Positions 1 to 8,896 are shown, counted from the first letter of the stretch. The stretch is 50,332 nt of DNA from Cytophagaceae bacterium (GCA_025455005.1 JALONH010000020.1:1-50332), one strand, 5' to 3'. Notes: generated by a model from the letters alone, not told the origin. Numbers and translations: made by a program.

Positions 1-1
1 C

Positions 2-577
2 ACAACGTATACATATAGTAAGGTAGGTATAGGAACAAATGCTCCAAGTCAAGCACTGACAGTAGCCGGTAATGCGCAAGTGAGTGGGAGTGTAAGTGCA
101 AATAATATTACATCCAATAATGTCACCTCAACTTCTGTCAATACAAGCAAGGTTTATGGAGAAGGAGCAGTACCGGCAGGTGCTATAATGATGTGGTCCG
201 GAAGTCCTACAACATTGCCAATAGGTTGGGCGTTATGTGATGGTCTTAATGGAACACCTGATTTAAGAGGTAGATTTATTGTAGGTTTTAATCCATCAAC
301 AATTGAGTACTCGACTATAGGAAATACTGGAGGACTTTCTCAAGTATTATTAACTGCAGATCAATCGGGGTTACCTGCACATGATCATCTTACAGCAAGA
401 TATGAAGTAGCTACTACAAATATGCAAGCAAATGGATTTACTTGGCCTCCTTTATGGGCAGGTACGGTATCTAATGGTGCCACTACTCAACCATGCACGG
501 CACAAAATGCTCAACAAGCTCATGAAAATAGACCACCTTATTATGTCTTAGCTTATATTATTAAGTTAACCTATTAA
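2..577 (+). CDS. Phage tail-collar domain surface protein, 3' end only
   Basis: The reading frame is open from the left edge, so the true start lies outside the window; the GTG at 80 is internal. The first visible residues include VGIGTNAPSQALTV, the repeat type found just before the tail-fibre-like end domain of many Bacteroidota surface proteins. The segment GAIMMWSGSP followed by GWALCDG and PDLRGRFIVG is a typical tail-collar domain, and the protein ends ENRPPYYVLAYIIKL, the usual collar C-terminus. Such proteins are generally secreted and repetitive, and are not by themselves evidence of a prophage. It converges on the glycan cluster at 591. The domain call is firm; the biological role is unknown. 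Confidence 0.85.
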   Translation, partial: TTYTYSKVGIGTNAPSQALTVAGNAQVSGSVSANNITSNNVTSTSVNTSKVYGEGAVPAGAIMMWSGSPTTLPIGWALCDGLNGTPDLRGRFIVGFNPSTIEYSTIGNTGGLSQVLLTADQSGLPAHDHLTARYEVATTNMQANGFTWPPLWAGTVSNGATTQPCTAQNAQQAHENRPPYYVLAYIIKLTY

Positions 578-590
578 ATTTTAAATGTAT

Positions 591-1415
591 TTATTTTGAA
601 ATTGCAAGAATATCAAAATGTTTCCATTTTAACATATCTTCTCTTTTATTGATTGGTATTAATTCAGTTTCTATTGAAAAGTCTGAAAAATAATAAAGTG
701 TATACCCTAAAGTTGTGAGAATATCGAATTGAGTAAATCTTTTATTCTCGTTGTTTTTTCCAAAACATTCTGTAATTACAGTTGGTTTATATTTTTTTAA
801 CAAATCAGCTATAGATTTTAATATTTCAATATCATAACCTTCAGTATCAATTTTTATAAAACTTAATTTATGTATATCATTAGGAAAATTATTTATAATA
901 AAATCCTCTAAACGGACACTTTTTACCTTTTTTTCCAAAGAAAACTTGCCGTGAACACTTATTTTATCTTTAGAAATGCCACCATTATTAAAAGATGCTT
1001 CTGATGAATTGTAATAAAACTCATCTTCTGTGTCGCTAATAGCAAAGTTATAAGGATGAATATTAGTTTTATCTAGATTTAGTTTGGAATTTTCTACAAG
1101 TATTTCAAATACGAATGGATTAGGATCAAACGATAAAGTAACACCTGATTTCCCTGCTATTAGTGACATAACAGTTGACATATGGCCAATATTAGCACCT
1201 ATATCAACCACTACATCACCTTCTTTAATATACTGTTTAAAAAAGTCTAATGTATTTTGTGATAATGTAACAGGCTCAACTAATGGGTTTTCCCAGTTAA
1301 CAAATTTCACATCTTTATATTCTGTTAGATTAAAAGTATCAACTCTAGTTGAATATTTCTTAGTAATTCTCCGAGCTAATTTCCTTTTTATAGAAGAAAT
1401 GATATAGTTAATCAT
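591..1415 (-). CDS. FkbM family methyltransferase (first)
   Basis: The 274-residue protein has the SAM-binding motif VVVDIGANIGHMS near residues 68-80 and the FkbM-type segment FIKIDTEGYDIEIL near residue 187. FkbM enzymes O-methylate hydroxyl groups on sugars or polyketides; next to glycosyltransferases, methylation of a surface glycan is the likely job. It is the last gene of the minus-strand glycan cluster, 108 bp downstream of a second FkbM gene. It is more AT-rich than its neighbours and I find no CCGG tetranucleotide in it, while adjacent genes carry several, which suggests recent acquisition. The start is an ATG with no competing upstream start. Confidence 0.85.
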   Translation of the reverse strand: MINYIISSIKRKLARRITKKYSTRVDTFNLTEYKDVKFVNWENPLVEPVTLSQNTLDFFKQYIKEGDVVVDIGANIGHMSTVMSLIAGKSGVTLSFDPNPFVFEILVENSKLNLDKTNIHPYNFAISDTEDEFYYNSSEASFNNGGISKDKISVHGKFSLEKKVKSVRLEDFIINNFPNDIHKLSFIKIDTEGYDIEILKSIADLLKKYKPTVITECFGKNNENKRFTQFDILTTLGYTLYYFSDFSIETELIPINKREDMLKWKHFDILAISK

Positions 1416-1523
1416 ATAAATAGTTTGTTAAAGTAATTCAAATATAAGATAAAACTGAGATAAAAAGTAGTTACATTATTCATTTACGAATAATATCACA
1501 AAGATGCGCTCCACAAGGTTTAG

Positions 1524-2261
1524 TTATTTATCTTTTTTAGCAACAAAATAATAATCACTTTTTTCTTGATATATTTTTGTAAACTCAGACAATGTTAGTC
1601 CTTTATCGTTTTTTAAAAATGACTTCAATGTATAAAGTGAATAGTGTAGTTCTTGAACAATATAATCATAGATCATTTCCGGTGTGGTGCCGTAATAGTC
1701 GCTCGCACCTATACCGGATTCGAATATAAGGATGGGAGATTGTTTTTTTAATATAGCATATGCGCCTAATAATACACCCATTTCAGCTCCTTCTACATCG
1801 ATTTTGATCAAATCAATTGTACCGTTTTCCGGAATAATCGTATCCAATCGTTTCAAGTCCACTTCTATAACTTCTATTTCAGGATTCGCTTCCTCGTAAT
1901 CTCTTTGCTTTATGCCACTGTAAGCCGGTGCACTTTTTACAAAGTTAAAGGTAGTACGACCTTCTTTGTCAGACAAAGCGCAGTTATACAAATGTATGTT
2001 GGAGGATGTATATTTTTTTTGTAATCCTTTAAACAAATGGGGGATTGGTTCAAACCCATAATGTATTCCATCCGGCGCAAGCTGAATAATAGCATCCAGT
2101 ATTTCTCCTTTATGGCACCCTACATCGATACAATTCGAAGTAGAGGTTAACTGTTTTTTTAATATGCTGCTCGTAAGGCGATCGTATTCTATGTTCTTTG
2201 TAATATCCCAGCGAAGTGCAATCAATACCTTTCGAAGTAATTGTTTAATTAAATTTTTCAT
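1524..2261 (-). CDS. FkbM family methyltransferase (second)
   Basis: The 245-residue protein carries the SAM-binding motif CIDVGCHKGEIL near residue 43 and the FkbM signature LIKIDVEGAEMGVLLG near residue 150. The short basic N-terminus (KNLIKQLLRKVLIALRW) is amphipathic and might touch the membrane, which is inference. It probably methylates a sugar in the glycan built by the neighbouring transferases. It shares only general family motifs with the first FkbM gene, so the pair is not a recent duplication. The 161-bp gap upstream suggests it may have its own promoter, although it follows the GT2 gene in the same direction. Confidence 0.86.
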   Translation of the reverse strand: MKNLIKQLLRKVLIALRWDITKNIEYDRLTSSILKKQLTSTSNCIDVGCHKGEILDAIIQLAPDGIHYGFEPIPHLFKGLQKKYTSSNIHLYNCALSDKEGRTTFNFVKSAPAYSGIKQRDYEEANPEIEVIEVDLKRLDTIIPENGTIDLIKIDVEGAEMGVLLGAYAILKKQSPILIFESGIGASDYYGTTPEMIYDYIVQELHYSLYTLKSFLKNDKGLTLSEFTKIYQEKSDYYFVAKKDK

Positions 2262-2311
2262 ATCAATATTTATATCGTTTTAGTTAATGGTGTTTAACTT
2301 AACGGGGTTAT

Positions 2312-2325
2312 ATATACTAGTATAT
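2312..2325. repeat. 14-bp perfect palindrome in the gap upstream of the second FkbM gene
   Basis: The sequence ATATACTAGTATAT reads the same on both strands. It lies in the 161-bp space between the GT2 gene and the second FkbM gene, about 50 bp upstream of the latter's start. It could be a small operator, or chance in AT-rich DNA. No function is claimed. Confidence 0.35.
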
Positions 2326-2422
2326 GGATGTTAAATAATACAACTCTATTAATGAATGAAAGTCGATTTGTTCATTAACTAAAAGAGTGGCATATAAATA
2401 TTCAATCGATGTCGAATACAAT

Positions 2423-3217
2423 TTAACGGTTACATTTTATAAGACCATTTTTACAATAAATCAGCCCCTCTTCTTGTTTTTTCTTTAGAAGGGCATATCC
2501 TATAGCTGTACTGCTAGAGTCGTAATTTAATGGATGGTCTAGATGGTATTGTACCAAATGGTGTTTTGCAAATAGTACCGTATTTCCGGCTCTTAATAGA
2601 CGCCATTCTATATCTACATCCTCGCCAACACCGGCCGTAGTGTAATCTTCGTCAAATCCGTTTACTTGCTCTATATCCTTTTTAAATGCTCCCCAATTGC
2701 TTCCTAACATTCCTTTCTGCTTTTTCTTAATCGTCCATTGATAAGGCAAGTATAAACCATCTTCTATTCGTTTGGAAGTACTGCAAAGTATCGATATAAA
2801 TGATAACGATTGTATGGATTGTTGGCTTAATAATTTTTGTGTTCGAGATTTTGATAACATAACACGTCTGCCATACAATAGAGTGCCCTCTTGGGCTAAC
2901 AAAGAGTATTGCCGAACAAAATCTTTATGTGGAATACAATCTCCATCTATAAAGATTAAGAAAGAACCTTTACTTTGGAGTATGGCTTGGTTAACTATTT
3001 TATTTTTTTGAAATCCGTTGTCCTCTTGTTGAATCAAGGATATTTTTAATTTTCCTTTTTGTTGTACAGTATCAATAAATTGTTTTGTTCTTTCTTCATT
3101 ATTATCCTCGGCTATGATGATTTCAAAAGAGGAATACGATTGTTTAGTAAACCCTTGAAGGACCAGATCTAAATAATCGAGTTTTTTATAATAGGGTATT
3201 ATTACAGAGATAAACAT
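2423..3217 (-). CDS. Glycosyltransferase family 2
   Basis: The 264-residue GT-A fold protein starts with the nucleotide-sugar strand FISVIIPYYKK, followed by IIIAEDNN, and has the metal-binding motif FIDGDC near residues 92-97. A C-terminal galactosyltransferase-like segment GVGEDVDIEWRLLRAG near residue 196 carries the ED pair typical of enzymes that extend surface polysaccharides. There is no membrane segment, so it acts in the cytoplasm on a nucleotide-sugar donor. It lies 10 bp downstream of the next glycosyltransferase on the same strand, which fits co-transcription. Donor and acceptor cannot be told from sequence. Confidence 0.88.
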   Translation of the reverse strand: MFISVIIPYYKKLDYLDLVLQGFTKQSYSSFEIIIAEDNNEERTKQFIDTVQQKGKLKISLIQQEDNGFQKNKIVNQAILQSKGSFLIFIDGDCIPHKDFVRQYSLLAQEGTLLYGRRVMLSKSRTQKLLSQQSIQSLSFISILCSTSKRIEDGLYLPYQWTIKKKQKGMLGSNWGAFKKDIEQVNGFDEDYTTAGVGEDVDIEWRLLRAGNTVLFAKHHLVQYHLDHPLNYDSSSTAIGYALLKKKQEEGLIYCKNGLIKCNR

Positions 3218-3227
3218 TCTATTCGAA

Positions 3228-4097
3228 TTAAATAATTGTATAGTTTTTATATTCCCCTATTCGAAAACCGGTGTATTTTTCAATTATAAGCTTTAGTTTA
3301 TTTTTTAAATTTAATTTCTTTTTACGTACATCGTATTGGAATGTCCAATTTTGATTGGATATTCTCTTCTTCATTACTGCGGGATGAGTTTCTTCAAACA
3401 AAGCGAGTGATTCAATTTCTGAGTAGTCAAATACTTCAAATACTTGTTTTTTATTGTTCATCCATTGGTCGTCGTGCCAATACTTATTGAAGTTTAACGA
3501 TTTTTCTATTTGCTTTAATGGGTTTTTTACCCACCCATAGTGATAGATATAAGCATCAATAAGTTTTACTTTTAACTTTTCATTATTCTTACGAAAGCCT
3601 TGAGCATCTTTATAAGATCTAATTTGTTTTTCATTTTTTATTACTCGGATTTCTCTTCTATACCAATTGGGTGTATCTCCTATATATTCATAGGAGCCGT
3701 AAAAATGGTAGTATTTAAACAATAAACCTTCTACAGAAGGAGAATGTAAATAGTTGACCATTGCTTCTTTGACTGTAGGTATAAATCGTTCGTGAAGTAC
3801 TTCGTCGCCTTGAATATAAAAGCACCAATCGTATTCATCCGGAATAGCATCGAACGCTTTATTGGTTTCTTCGGCTAATACTTTTCCTCCCTCCCTCAAA
3901 CTATCGTCCCATATCGTTGGAATGAGTATTACTTTATCTAGATTTAAATTTCTTAATAATGTTTCTGTAGCATCATCGGAGTTTCCTAATGCTACAAAAA
4001 TTTTATCGCAAAGTGGTTCTATAGAAAGTATAGACTCCAAGATTGGGTAATCATATTGGATTGCGTTTCGAATGAAGGTAAAGCCCGCTATTTTCAT
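3228..4097 (-). CDS. GT2-like glycosyltransferase of the cluster
   Basis: The protein begins KIAGFTFIRNAIQYDYP and continues to IFVALGNSDDAT, the opening of the GT2-like family often called glycosyl transferase in Bacteroidota cell-surface loci. The motif YIQGDEVLHE near residue 95 takes the place of the DxD metal site. A longer frame starting with TTG at 4109 would overlap the upstream gene; I prefer the ATG at 4097, which leaves a 4-bp gap and gives 289 residues. The C-terminal third is rich in Lys and aromatic residues and has no recognised domain. It is probably cytoplasmic and part of the same glycan pathway as its neighbours. The donor sugar is unknown. Confidence 0.8.
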   Translation of the reverse strand: MKIAGFTFIRNAIQYDYPILESILSIEPLCDKIFVALGNSDDATETLLRNLNLDKVILIPTIWDDSLREGGKVLAEETNKAFDAIPDEYDWCFYIQGDEVLHERFIPTVKEAMVNYLHSPSVEGLLFKYYHFYGSYEYIGDTPNWYRREIRVIKNEKQIRSYKDAQGFRKNNEKLKVKLIDAYIYHYGWVKNPLKQIEKSLNFNKYWHDDQWMNNKKQVFEVFDYSEIESLALFEETHPAVMKKRISNQNWTFQYDVRKKKLNLKNKLKLIIEKYTGFRIGEYKNYTII

Positions 4098-4101
4098 TTC
4101 T

Positions 4102-5223
4102 TTAAACAAGTTCTAATAGTCCCGTTATTTCAACTTCCAGATCGAACGTTTCTCGAATCTGGTTTCTATGTTCAGACGCCTTCTCCATATAGTATTCTAT
4201 ATTCTTTCCAATCGAATCAATCGCTTCAGCATATTCTTTTATAGAATTATACGATACTAATGTACCCCTCTTCCCCTTATCTAATAGTTCAACGGTTCCT
4301 CCGCTGTTCGTTCCGATGATGGGTATACCATACCACAAGGCCTCTAATGTTACCATACCATACGTTTCTTTTTCAGAAGGTAAAAAGAAGATATCAATGG
4401 CATCGTAAAAAACACCGGTATTTGTTTGGTAAGGCACTCGGTGGACTAGTGTATCGATGTTATGTTGTACACAATATTGTTGAATAGAGGCTTCATATTC
4501 TATACTTTCCGGTTCGTTAACCGTAGGTGAACCAAAGAGTACTAAACGGTATGATTTGCCTTGTGACTTTAAATACTCTATAGCTTGTACTACTCCCAGT
4601 TGGCCTTTCTTTTCTGTAATTCGTCCTATAACTCCTACTAATAGTAGTTCTTCCGGAATACCTAATTCCAGTCGAGCAGCTTTTTTACTTTGTTTTCGTT
4701 TACCTAACTGTTGAGTTGGTATACCTATCGGCACTACCTTTATAGAAGAGGCTTGAATACGGGTACGTTCTACTACTTCTTTCTTAAGACATTCTAATGG
4801 GCTAATCCAATAGTCAATAGCTTGAAAGCGGAAGGTATGGATTAGGTCTTTTTTATCCAGCCCCATTTGCATGTGTTGTTGGTATAGTATCTTCAATTTT
4901 GGCAGGTAGAATCGTTTTGTCCAAGCTGCAACATCTATGTTTTTATTGTCTACTAAAAATAACGTAGGTACTTGATGTTGTTCTAAGAATTTAGAAATAG
5001 CTCGAGCCTTAGCGAAGGCAAAATATTTTGGTATTTTCTTAAAGGTTAGGGTTGCTTTAAAAATACCGGATTGCTTTTGTACAATAGTAGCATCACTTGT
5101 AGTAATCAAGTATACTTCCAGTCCTCTTTCACAGAACGCTTGGGCTAACTTAATAGTATTCATTTCTAAACCTCCCCAACCGGTAGAGGTAATTAAAAAA
5201 GCAATGCGTTTTGGTGTCTGCAT
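4102..5223 (-). CDS. Glycosyltransferase family 4
   Basis: The 373-residue GT-B protein has the N-terminal glycine-rich loop TSTGWGGLEMNTIKLA near residue 13, the C-domain strand VGVIGRITEKKGQ near residue 197, and the donor-binding EX7E motif ETYGMVTLE near residue 283, followed by GIPIIGTNSGG. These are the marks of a retaining GT4 enzyme. It is the first gene of the minus-strand glycan cluster, reading away from the ABC-F gene with a 101-bp divergent space between them. The role is addition of a sugar to a surface glycan, inferred from context. It is intact and of normal length. Confidence 0.9.
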   Translation of the reverse strand: MQTPKRIAFLITSTGWGGLEMNTIKLAQAFCERGLEVYLITTSDATIVQKQSGIFKATLTFKKIPKYFAFAKARAISKFLEQHQVPTLFLVDNKNIDVAAWTKRFYLPKLKILYQQHMQMGLDKKDLIHTFRFQAIDYWISPLECLKKEVVERTRIQASSIKVVPIGIPTQQLGKRKQSKKAARLELGIPEELLLVGVIGRITEKKGQLGVVQAIEYLKSQGKSYRLVLFGSPTVNEPESIEYEASIQQYCVQHNIDTLVHRVPYQTNTGVFYDAIDIFFLPSEKETYGMVTLEALWYGIPIIGTNSGGTVELLDKGKRGTLVSYNSIKEYAEAIDSIGKNIEYYMEKASEHRNQIRETFDLEVEITGLLELV

Positions 5224-5297
5224 AATGATTATACGATGGTCAACCGCGCGAACAAATTACGAAAAAACAACGACTTCTTAAATGTATCTTTTATTTG

Positions 5298-5305
5298 TAT
5301 CTTTG
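5298..5305 (+). promoter_or_regulatory. -7 promoter box of the ABC-F gene
   Basis: TATCTTTG matches the Bacteroidota -7 consensus TAnnTTTG and stands 19 bp before the ABC-F start codon. No convincing -33 TTG at the usual spacing is seen, so the call rests on one box and its position. Confidence 0.5.
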
Positions 5306-5324
5306 AATCGTACTCTTAAGTTAT

Positions 5325-6959
5325 ATGATTTCAATAGATGGTTTAGCTGTAGAATTCAGCGGTAGAACGTTATTTAGTGATATTACCTTTAATATCAACG
5401 ATAAAGATAGAATAGCCTTGATGGGTAAAAATGGTGCAGGTAAGTCGACCATGCTGAAAATAATAGCAGGTGTAGATAAGCCTACCAGAGGTAAAGTAAC
5501 GGCACCTAATGGAGCTACTATAGCCTATTTGCCTCAGCATTTACTTACAGAAGATAATTGTACAGTGTTTGAAGAAGCATCAAAGGCTTTTGCAAAAATT
5601 CTCAGTTTGAAAAAAGAATTAGATGAACTCAATCATCAGTTGGAAACCCGGACCGATTATGAATCGGAGGAATATTACAAAATTATAGAACGTGTTTCGG
5701 AGGTGAGTGAGCAATACTATTCTATAGAAGAATCCAACTTTGATGCAGAAGTAGAAAAAACGTTAATCGGTTTAGGATTTAATAGAAAGGACTTCCAACG
5801 TTTAACTTCAGAGTTTAGTGGTGGGTGGCGTATGCGTATTGAGTTGGCTAAAATATTATTACAACAACCGGATTTAATTTTATTAGATGAACCTACCAAC
5901 CATTTAGATATAGAATCTATACAATGGTTAGAAGAGTTTTTGATACAAAGTGCGAAAGCCGTGATTGTTATATCTCACGATCGAGCCTTTGTAGACAATC
6001 TTACCAATCGTACAATAGAAGTAACTATGGGCCGTATTTACGATTATAAAGTCAATTACTCACATTATCTTCAACTACGAGAAGAAAGAAGACAACAACA
6101 ACAAAAGCATTTTGAAGATCAACAAAAATTCATAGCAGAAACGACTGAGTTCATTGAACGATTTAAAGGGACATATTCTAAAACTTTACAGGTGCAGTCT
6201 CGAGTAAAGATGTTGGAAAAGTTAGAAATAGTAGAAGTAGATGAGGTAGATACCTCTTCATTGAATTTACGATTTCCTCCATCCCCCCGATCCGGTAATT
6301 ATCCGGTCATCGTGGATGATTTAAGTAAACGATACGGCGATCATGTAGTATTTAAAAATGCTAAGATGACCTTAGAGCGAGGAGAAAAAGTTGCCTTCGT
6401 TGGTAAAAACGGGGAAGGGAAATCGACTATGGTTAAAGCCATTATGGGAGAGATTGATTTTGAAGGAACGTGTACCGTAGGCCACAATTCCATGATTGGA
6501 TACTTTGCTCAAAATCAAGCGTCGTTATTAGATGAAGATATCACGGTATTTCAAACTATTGATAACATAGCAGTAGGAGATATTCGTACCAAGATTCGAG
6601 ATATTTTAGGGGCATTTATGTTTGGGGGGGAAGCTTCCAATAAAAAAGTAAAAGTGCTTTCCGGCGGAGAAAAAACACGTTTAGCCATGATTAAGTTGTT
6701 GTTAGAGCCGGTTAACTTATTAATATTAGATGAGCCTACTAACCATTTAGATTTAAAGACAAAAGATATCTTGAAAGAAGCTCTGAAAGCGTTTGATGGT
6801 ACCATTATATTGGTTTCGCATGATCGTGATTTTTTAAGTGGATTGGCAACTAAGGTCTTTGAATTTGGGAATCAACGGGTGAAAGAACATTTTGAAGATA
6901 TCAATGGATTCTTGCGAAATAAGAAAATGGAAAATTTACGGGAGATTGAAAAAAAATAA
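5325..6959 (+). CDS. ABC-F family ATPase
   Basis: The 544-residue protein has two ABC ATPase domains in one chain and no membrane segment, the ABC-F layout. The Walker A motifs are GKNGAGKST near residue 35 and GKNGEGKST near residue 361. The signatures are FSGGWRMR and LSGGEKTR, and both Walker B regions read LDEPTNHLD. A charged linker with RRQQQQKHFEDQQKF lies between the domains. ABC-F proteins bind the ribosomal E site and regulate translation or protect against antibiotics; the length and domain order fit a housekeeping member rather than a known resistance subtype. It is a single gene with its own promoter box. Confidence 0.93.
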   Translation: MISIDGLAVEFSGRTLFSDITFNINDKDRIALMGKNGAGKSTMLKIIAGVDKPTRGKVTAPNGATIAYLPQHLLTEDNCTVFEEASKAFAKILSLKKELDELNHQLETRTDYESEEYYKIIERVSEVSEQYYSIEESNFDAEVEKTLIGLGFNRKDFQRLTSEFSGGWRMRIELAKILLQQPDLILLDEPTNHLDIESIQWLEEFLIQSAKAVIVISHDRAFVDNLTNRTIEVTMGRIYDYKVNYSHYLQLREERRQQQQKHFEDQQKFIAETTEFIERFKGTYSKTLQVQSRVKMLEKLEIVEVDEVDTSSLNLRFPPSPRSGNYPVIVDDLSKRYGDHVVFKNAKMTLERGEKVAFVGKNGEGKSTMVKAIMGEIDFEGTCTVGHNSMIGYFAQNQASLLDEDITVFQTIDNIAVGDIRTKIRDILGAFMFGGEASNKKVKVLSGGEKTRLAMIKLLLEPVNLLILDEPTNHLDLKTKDILKEALKAFDGTIILVSHDRDFLSGLATKVFEFGNQRVKEHFEDINGFLRNKKMENLREIEKK

Positions 6960-7007
6960 TTCCGTTGAAGTAAAAATAAATAGGGGTTTAGGGATTCCTT
7001 TTCGTTA

Positions 7008-7035
7008 AGTAAAAACCGAATTGGTTTTCGTTTAC
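7008..7035. terminator. Hairpin in the ABC-F/lipoprotein convergent gap
   Basis: AAAACC at 7012-7017 pairs with GGTTTT at 7023-7028, and the outer GTAAA and TTTAC bases extend the stem past a short bulge. It stands about 50 bp after the ABC-F stop, in the space between two convergent genes. The A and T flanks could make it work in both directions. The stem is weak and T-rich. Confidence 0.4.
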
Positions 7036-7118
7036 TAAAAAGATGTGTTTAATACACTATGTATAATGATGTATATATGTAAATCCCTTAGGTTTATTCC
7101 CCTTAACAAAAAGTCTTT

Positions 7119-7141
7119 GGATAGTGTTTATTGCTCTATCC
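7119..7141 (-). terminator. Possible terminator of the rlmN-lipoprotein pair
   Basis: On the minus strand GGATAG and CTATCC form a 6-bp stem with an 11-base loop, followed a few bases later by a short T run. It begins 23 bp after the lipoprotein stop codon. The short stem and the gap before the T run make this a moderate call. Confidence 0.4.
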
Positions 7142-7163
7142 TCCCTTTCTAGATTTAGTTATG

Positions 7164-7721
7164 TTATATCGTAGGGGGCGATTTTTTTATTTGAATGAAT
7201 ACATCAAATACTTTGCTGTTCCCTAATTCTTCATACTGAACTTCTATTCCTGCAGCCGGACTGATTAATTTTTTATTAGACCAAGAGGCACCTGTTTTTC
7301 GGATGTAGAAATCTTGTATGGCCGCTATATACAGATTACGTTGCTCCAAGTTTTTACAATACATGTAAATAGAAATAGCTTCAATAGTTCCGGATGCATT
7401 GATTCGGTAAGTAAAGTCGGAAGATTCAACGCCATCAATATCTACGGAGAATGTGATAGAGTCATTTGTTTTCTCCAAAAGTGTCGCACTTGATTCCGAT
7501 ATGTTTCGGATTGGACTTCCTAACTGAATTCCTCTAAAAAGAGCACTGTCATTTAACCAGACCAATTGAAATGCGGCCGGATACCGTAAAAAGTAGTTGG
7601 TGTCTTGTTTAATGGTTAAGCTATCCGGCAGGTTAACCTTGTTTAGTTCCGGTGATGGGTTATCACAAGAAAGGAACAAGGAAATGAGTACTATGGCTAA
7701 TAGGGGAAGAAAACTTTTCAT
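7164..7721 (-). CDS. Predicted lipoprotein of unknown function
   Basis: The 185-residue protein begins with the lipoprotein signal peptide KSFLPLLAIVLISLFLSC, the Cys of LFLSC at about residue 19 being the expected lipidation site. The mature part is polar, with the segment SIYMYCKNLEQRNLYIAAIQ in its second half, and has no domain I recognise. The ATG overlaps the rlmN stop codon (ATGA), so the two genes are translationally coupled, but no functional link to RNA methylation is known. It is probably anchored in the outer or inner membrane, facing the periplasm. Its length and codon use resemble the neighbours. Confidence 0.75.
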   Translation of the reverse strand: MKSFLPLLAIVLISLFLSCDNPSPELNKVNLPDSLTIKQDTNYFLRYPAAFQLVWLNDSALFRGIQLGSPIRNISESSATLLEKTNDSITFSVDIDGVESSDFTYRINASGTIEAISIYMYCKNLEQRNLYIAAIQDFYIRKTGASWSNKKLISPAAGIEVQYEELGNSKVFDVFIQIKKSPPTI

Positions 7722-8785
7722 GACGCTGCGTTTTTTTCTTTAATCGCTAATTGTCCGCAAGCTGCATCAATATCTTTGCCTCTGCTTCGACGAATGTTCA
7801 CGATGATGTTTTTTTGTTCTAAGATTCGTTTGAAACGATCCAATTTATCTTCTGTAGTATTGGTATAATCGGCTTCTTGAATGGGATTATATTCAATGAT
7901 ATTTATTTTACATGGAATATCTTTAGCAAATCGATAGAGTTCCATCGCATCACTTTCACCATCGTTAAAATTATGAAATACAATGTATTCAAAGGTGATA
8001 GGATTTTTAGTTTTAGTATAAAAATGAAGAAGCGCTTCTTTTAAAACCGGTAAATTATTGGTTTCATTGATAGGCATAATTTGATTGCGCTTTATGTCGT
8101 TTGCAGCATGTAAGGATAATGCTAATCGGAATTTAACTTCATCGTCACCCAATTTTTGAATCATCTTAGCTATGCCGGCTGTAGATAAAGTAATCCGCTT
8201 GGAGGCCATATGTAATCCTGTTTCCGACGTTACCCGTTCGATGCCTTTCAATACGTTGGAATAATTCAGCAAGGGTTCACCCATCCCCATTAAGACAATA
8301 TTACTTAAGGGCTTTTGATAGTGCCGTTCAGCTGCATCCTTAATGATGACTACTTGATCGTATATCTCATACGGTTCCAGATTTCGTTTACGATCCATGT
8401 ATCCGGTAGCACAAAATTTGCAGGTAAGGGAACAACCTACTTGAGACGAAATACATGCCGTCATTCGATCGTCGGCAGGAATTAAAACCCCTTCAATCAA
8501 ATTACCATCGGATAGTCGAAAACCAAATTTAATGGTCCCATCCGAACTAACTTGTTCTTGAGCAATCTCCATTCTTTTGAAGGAGAACGTTTGGCTTAAA
8601 ATATCTCGGGTAGATTTCGATAGATTGGACATAGATTCAAAATCTTGTACAGAATGCTTCCAAATCCATTCATATACTTGTTTAGCTCGAAACTTTTTTT
8701 CTTGAATAGAAAGAAAGAATTCGGTGAGTTGGTCCAAGCTTAACTCTCTGATGTCCTTTTTGTTACTTATTTCTGAGGCTCCCAT
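7718..8785 (-). CDS. rlmN: 23S rRNA/tRNA adenine C2-methyltransferase RlmN
   Basis: A radical SAM enzyme that methylates C2 of A2503 in 23S rRNA and of A37 in some tRNAs. The radical SAM cluster motif is CSLTCKFC (CX3CX2C). The second catalytic Cys is in DAACGQLA near the C-terminus. Further family marks are SNIVLMGMGEPLLNY and LALSLHAAND. The frame can be read 14 codons further upstream, but I choose the ATG at 8785 (GASEISNKKD). A perfect -7 box lies only about 10 bp before it, so the upstream extension would fall in untranscribed DNA. It is coupled to the downstream lipoprotein by an ATGA overlap. The product has about 355 residues, normal for the family. Confidence 0.95.
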   Translation of the reverse strand: MGASEISNKKDIRELSLDQLTEFFLSIQEKKFRAKQVYEWIWKHSVQDFESMSNLSKSTRDILSQTFSFKRMEIAQEQVSSDGTIKFGFRLSDGNLIEGVLIPADDRMTACISSQVGCSLTCKFCATGYMDRKRNLEPYEIYDQVVIIKDAAERHYQKPLSNIVLMGMGEPLLNYSNVLKGIERVTSETGLHMASKRITLSTAGIAKMIQKLGDDEVKFRLALSLHAANDIKRNQIMPINETNNLPVLKEALLHFYTKTKNPITFEYIVFHNFNDGESDAMELYRFAKDIPCKINIIEYNPIQEADYTNTTEDKLDRFKRILEQKNIIVNIRRSRGKDIDAACGQLAIKEKNAAS

Positions 8786-8794
8786 GTTTGAGTA

Positions 8795-8802
8795 CAAAAG
8801 TA
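8795..8802 (-). promoter_or_regulatory. -7 promoter box of rlmN
   Basis: On the minus strand TACTTTTG fits TAnnTTTG exactly. It ends 9 bp before the chosen ATG at 8785, which would leave almost no 5' leader. Confidence 0.5.
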
Positions 8803-8888
8803 CATATAAATCTACATTAACGAACACCCAGCTGTATATTTCTATCGAATCGTTTAATATTACTTATTAAACTTTAAGTAGGATTATT

Positions 8889-8896
8889 TACATTTG
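8889..8896 (+). promoter_or_regulatory. -7 promoter box of the barrel gene at 8921
   Basis: TACATTTG fits TAnnTTTG exactly and lies 24 bp before the ATG at 8921. It favours that ATG over the TTG at 8894, which overlaps the box itself. Confidence 0.55.

Noticed and set aside
2-577. Prophage
   Set aside because: One collar-domain protein without integrase, capsid or terminase genes does not support a prophage.
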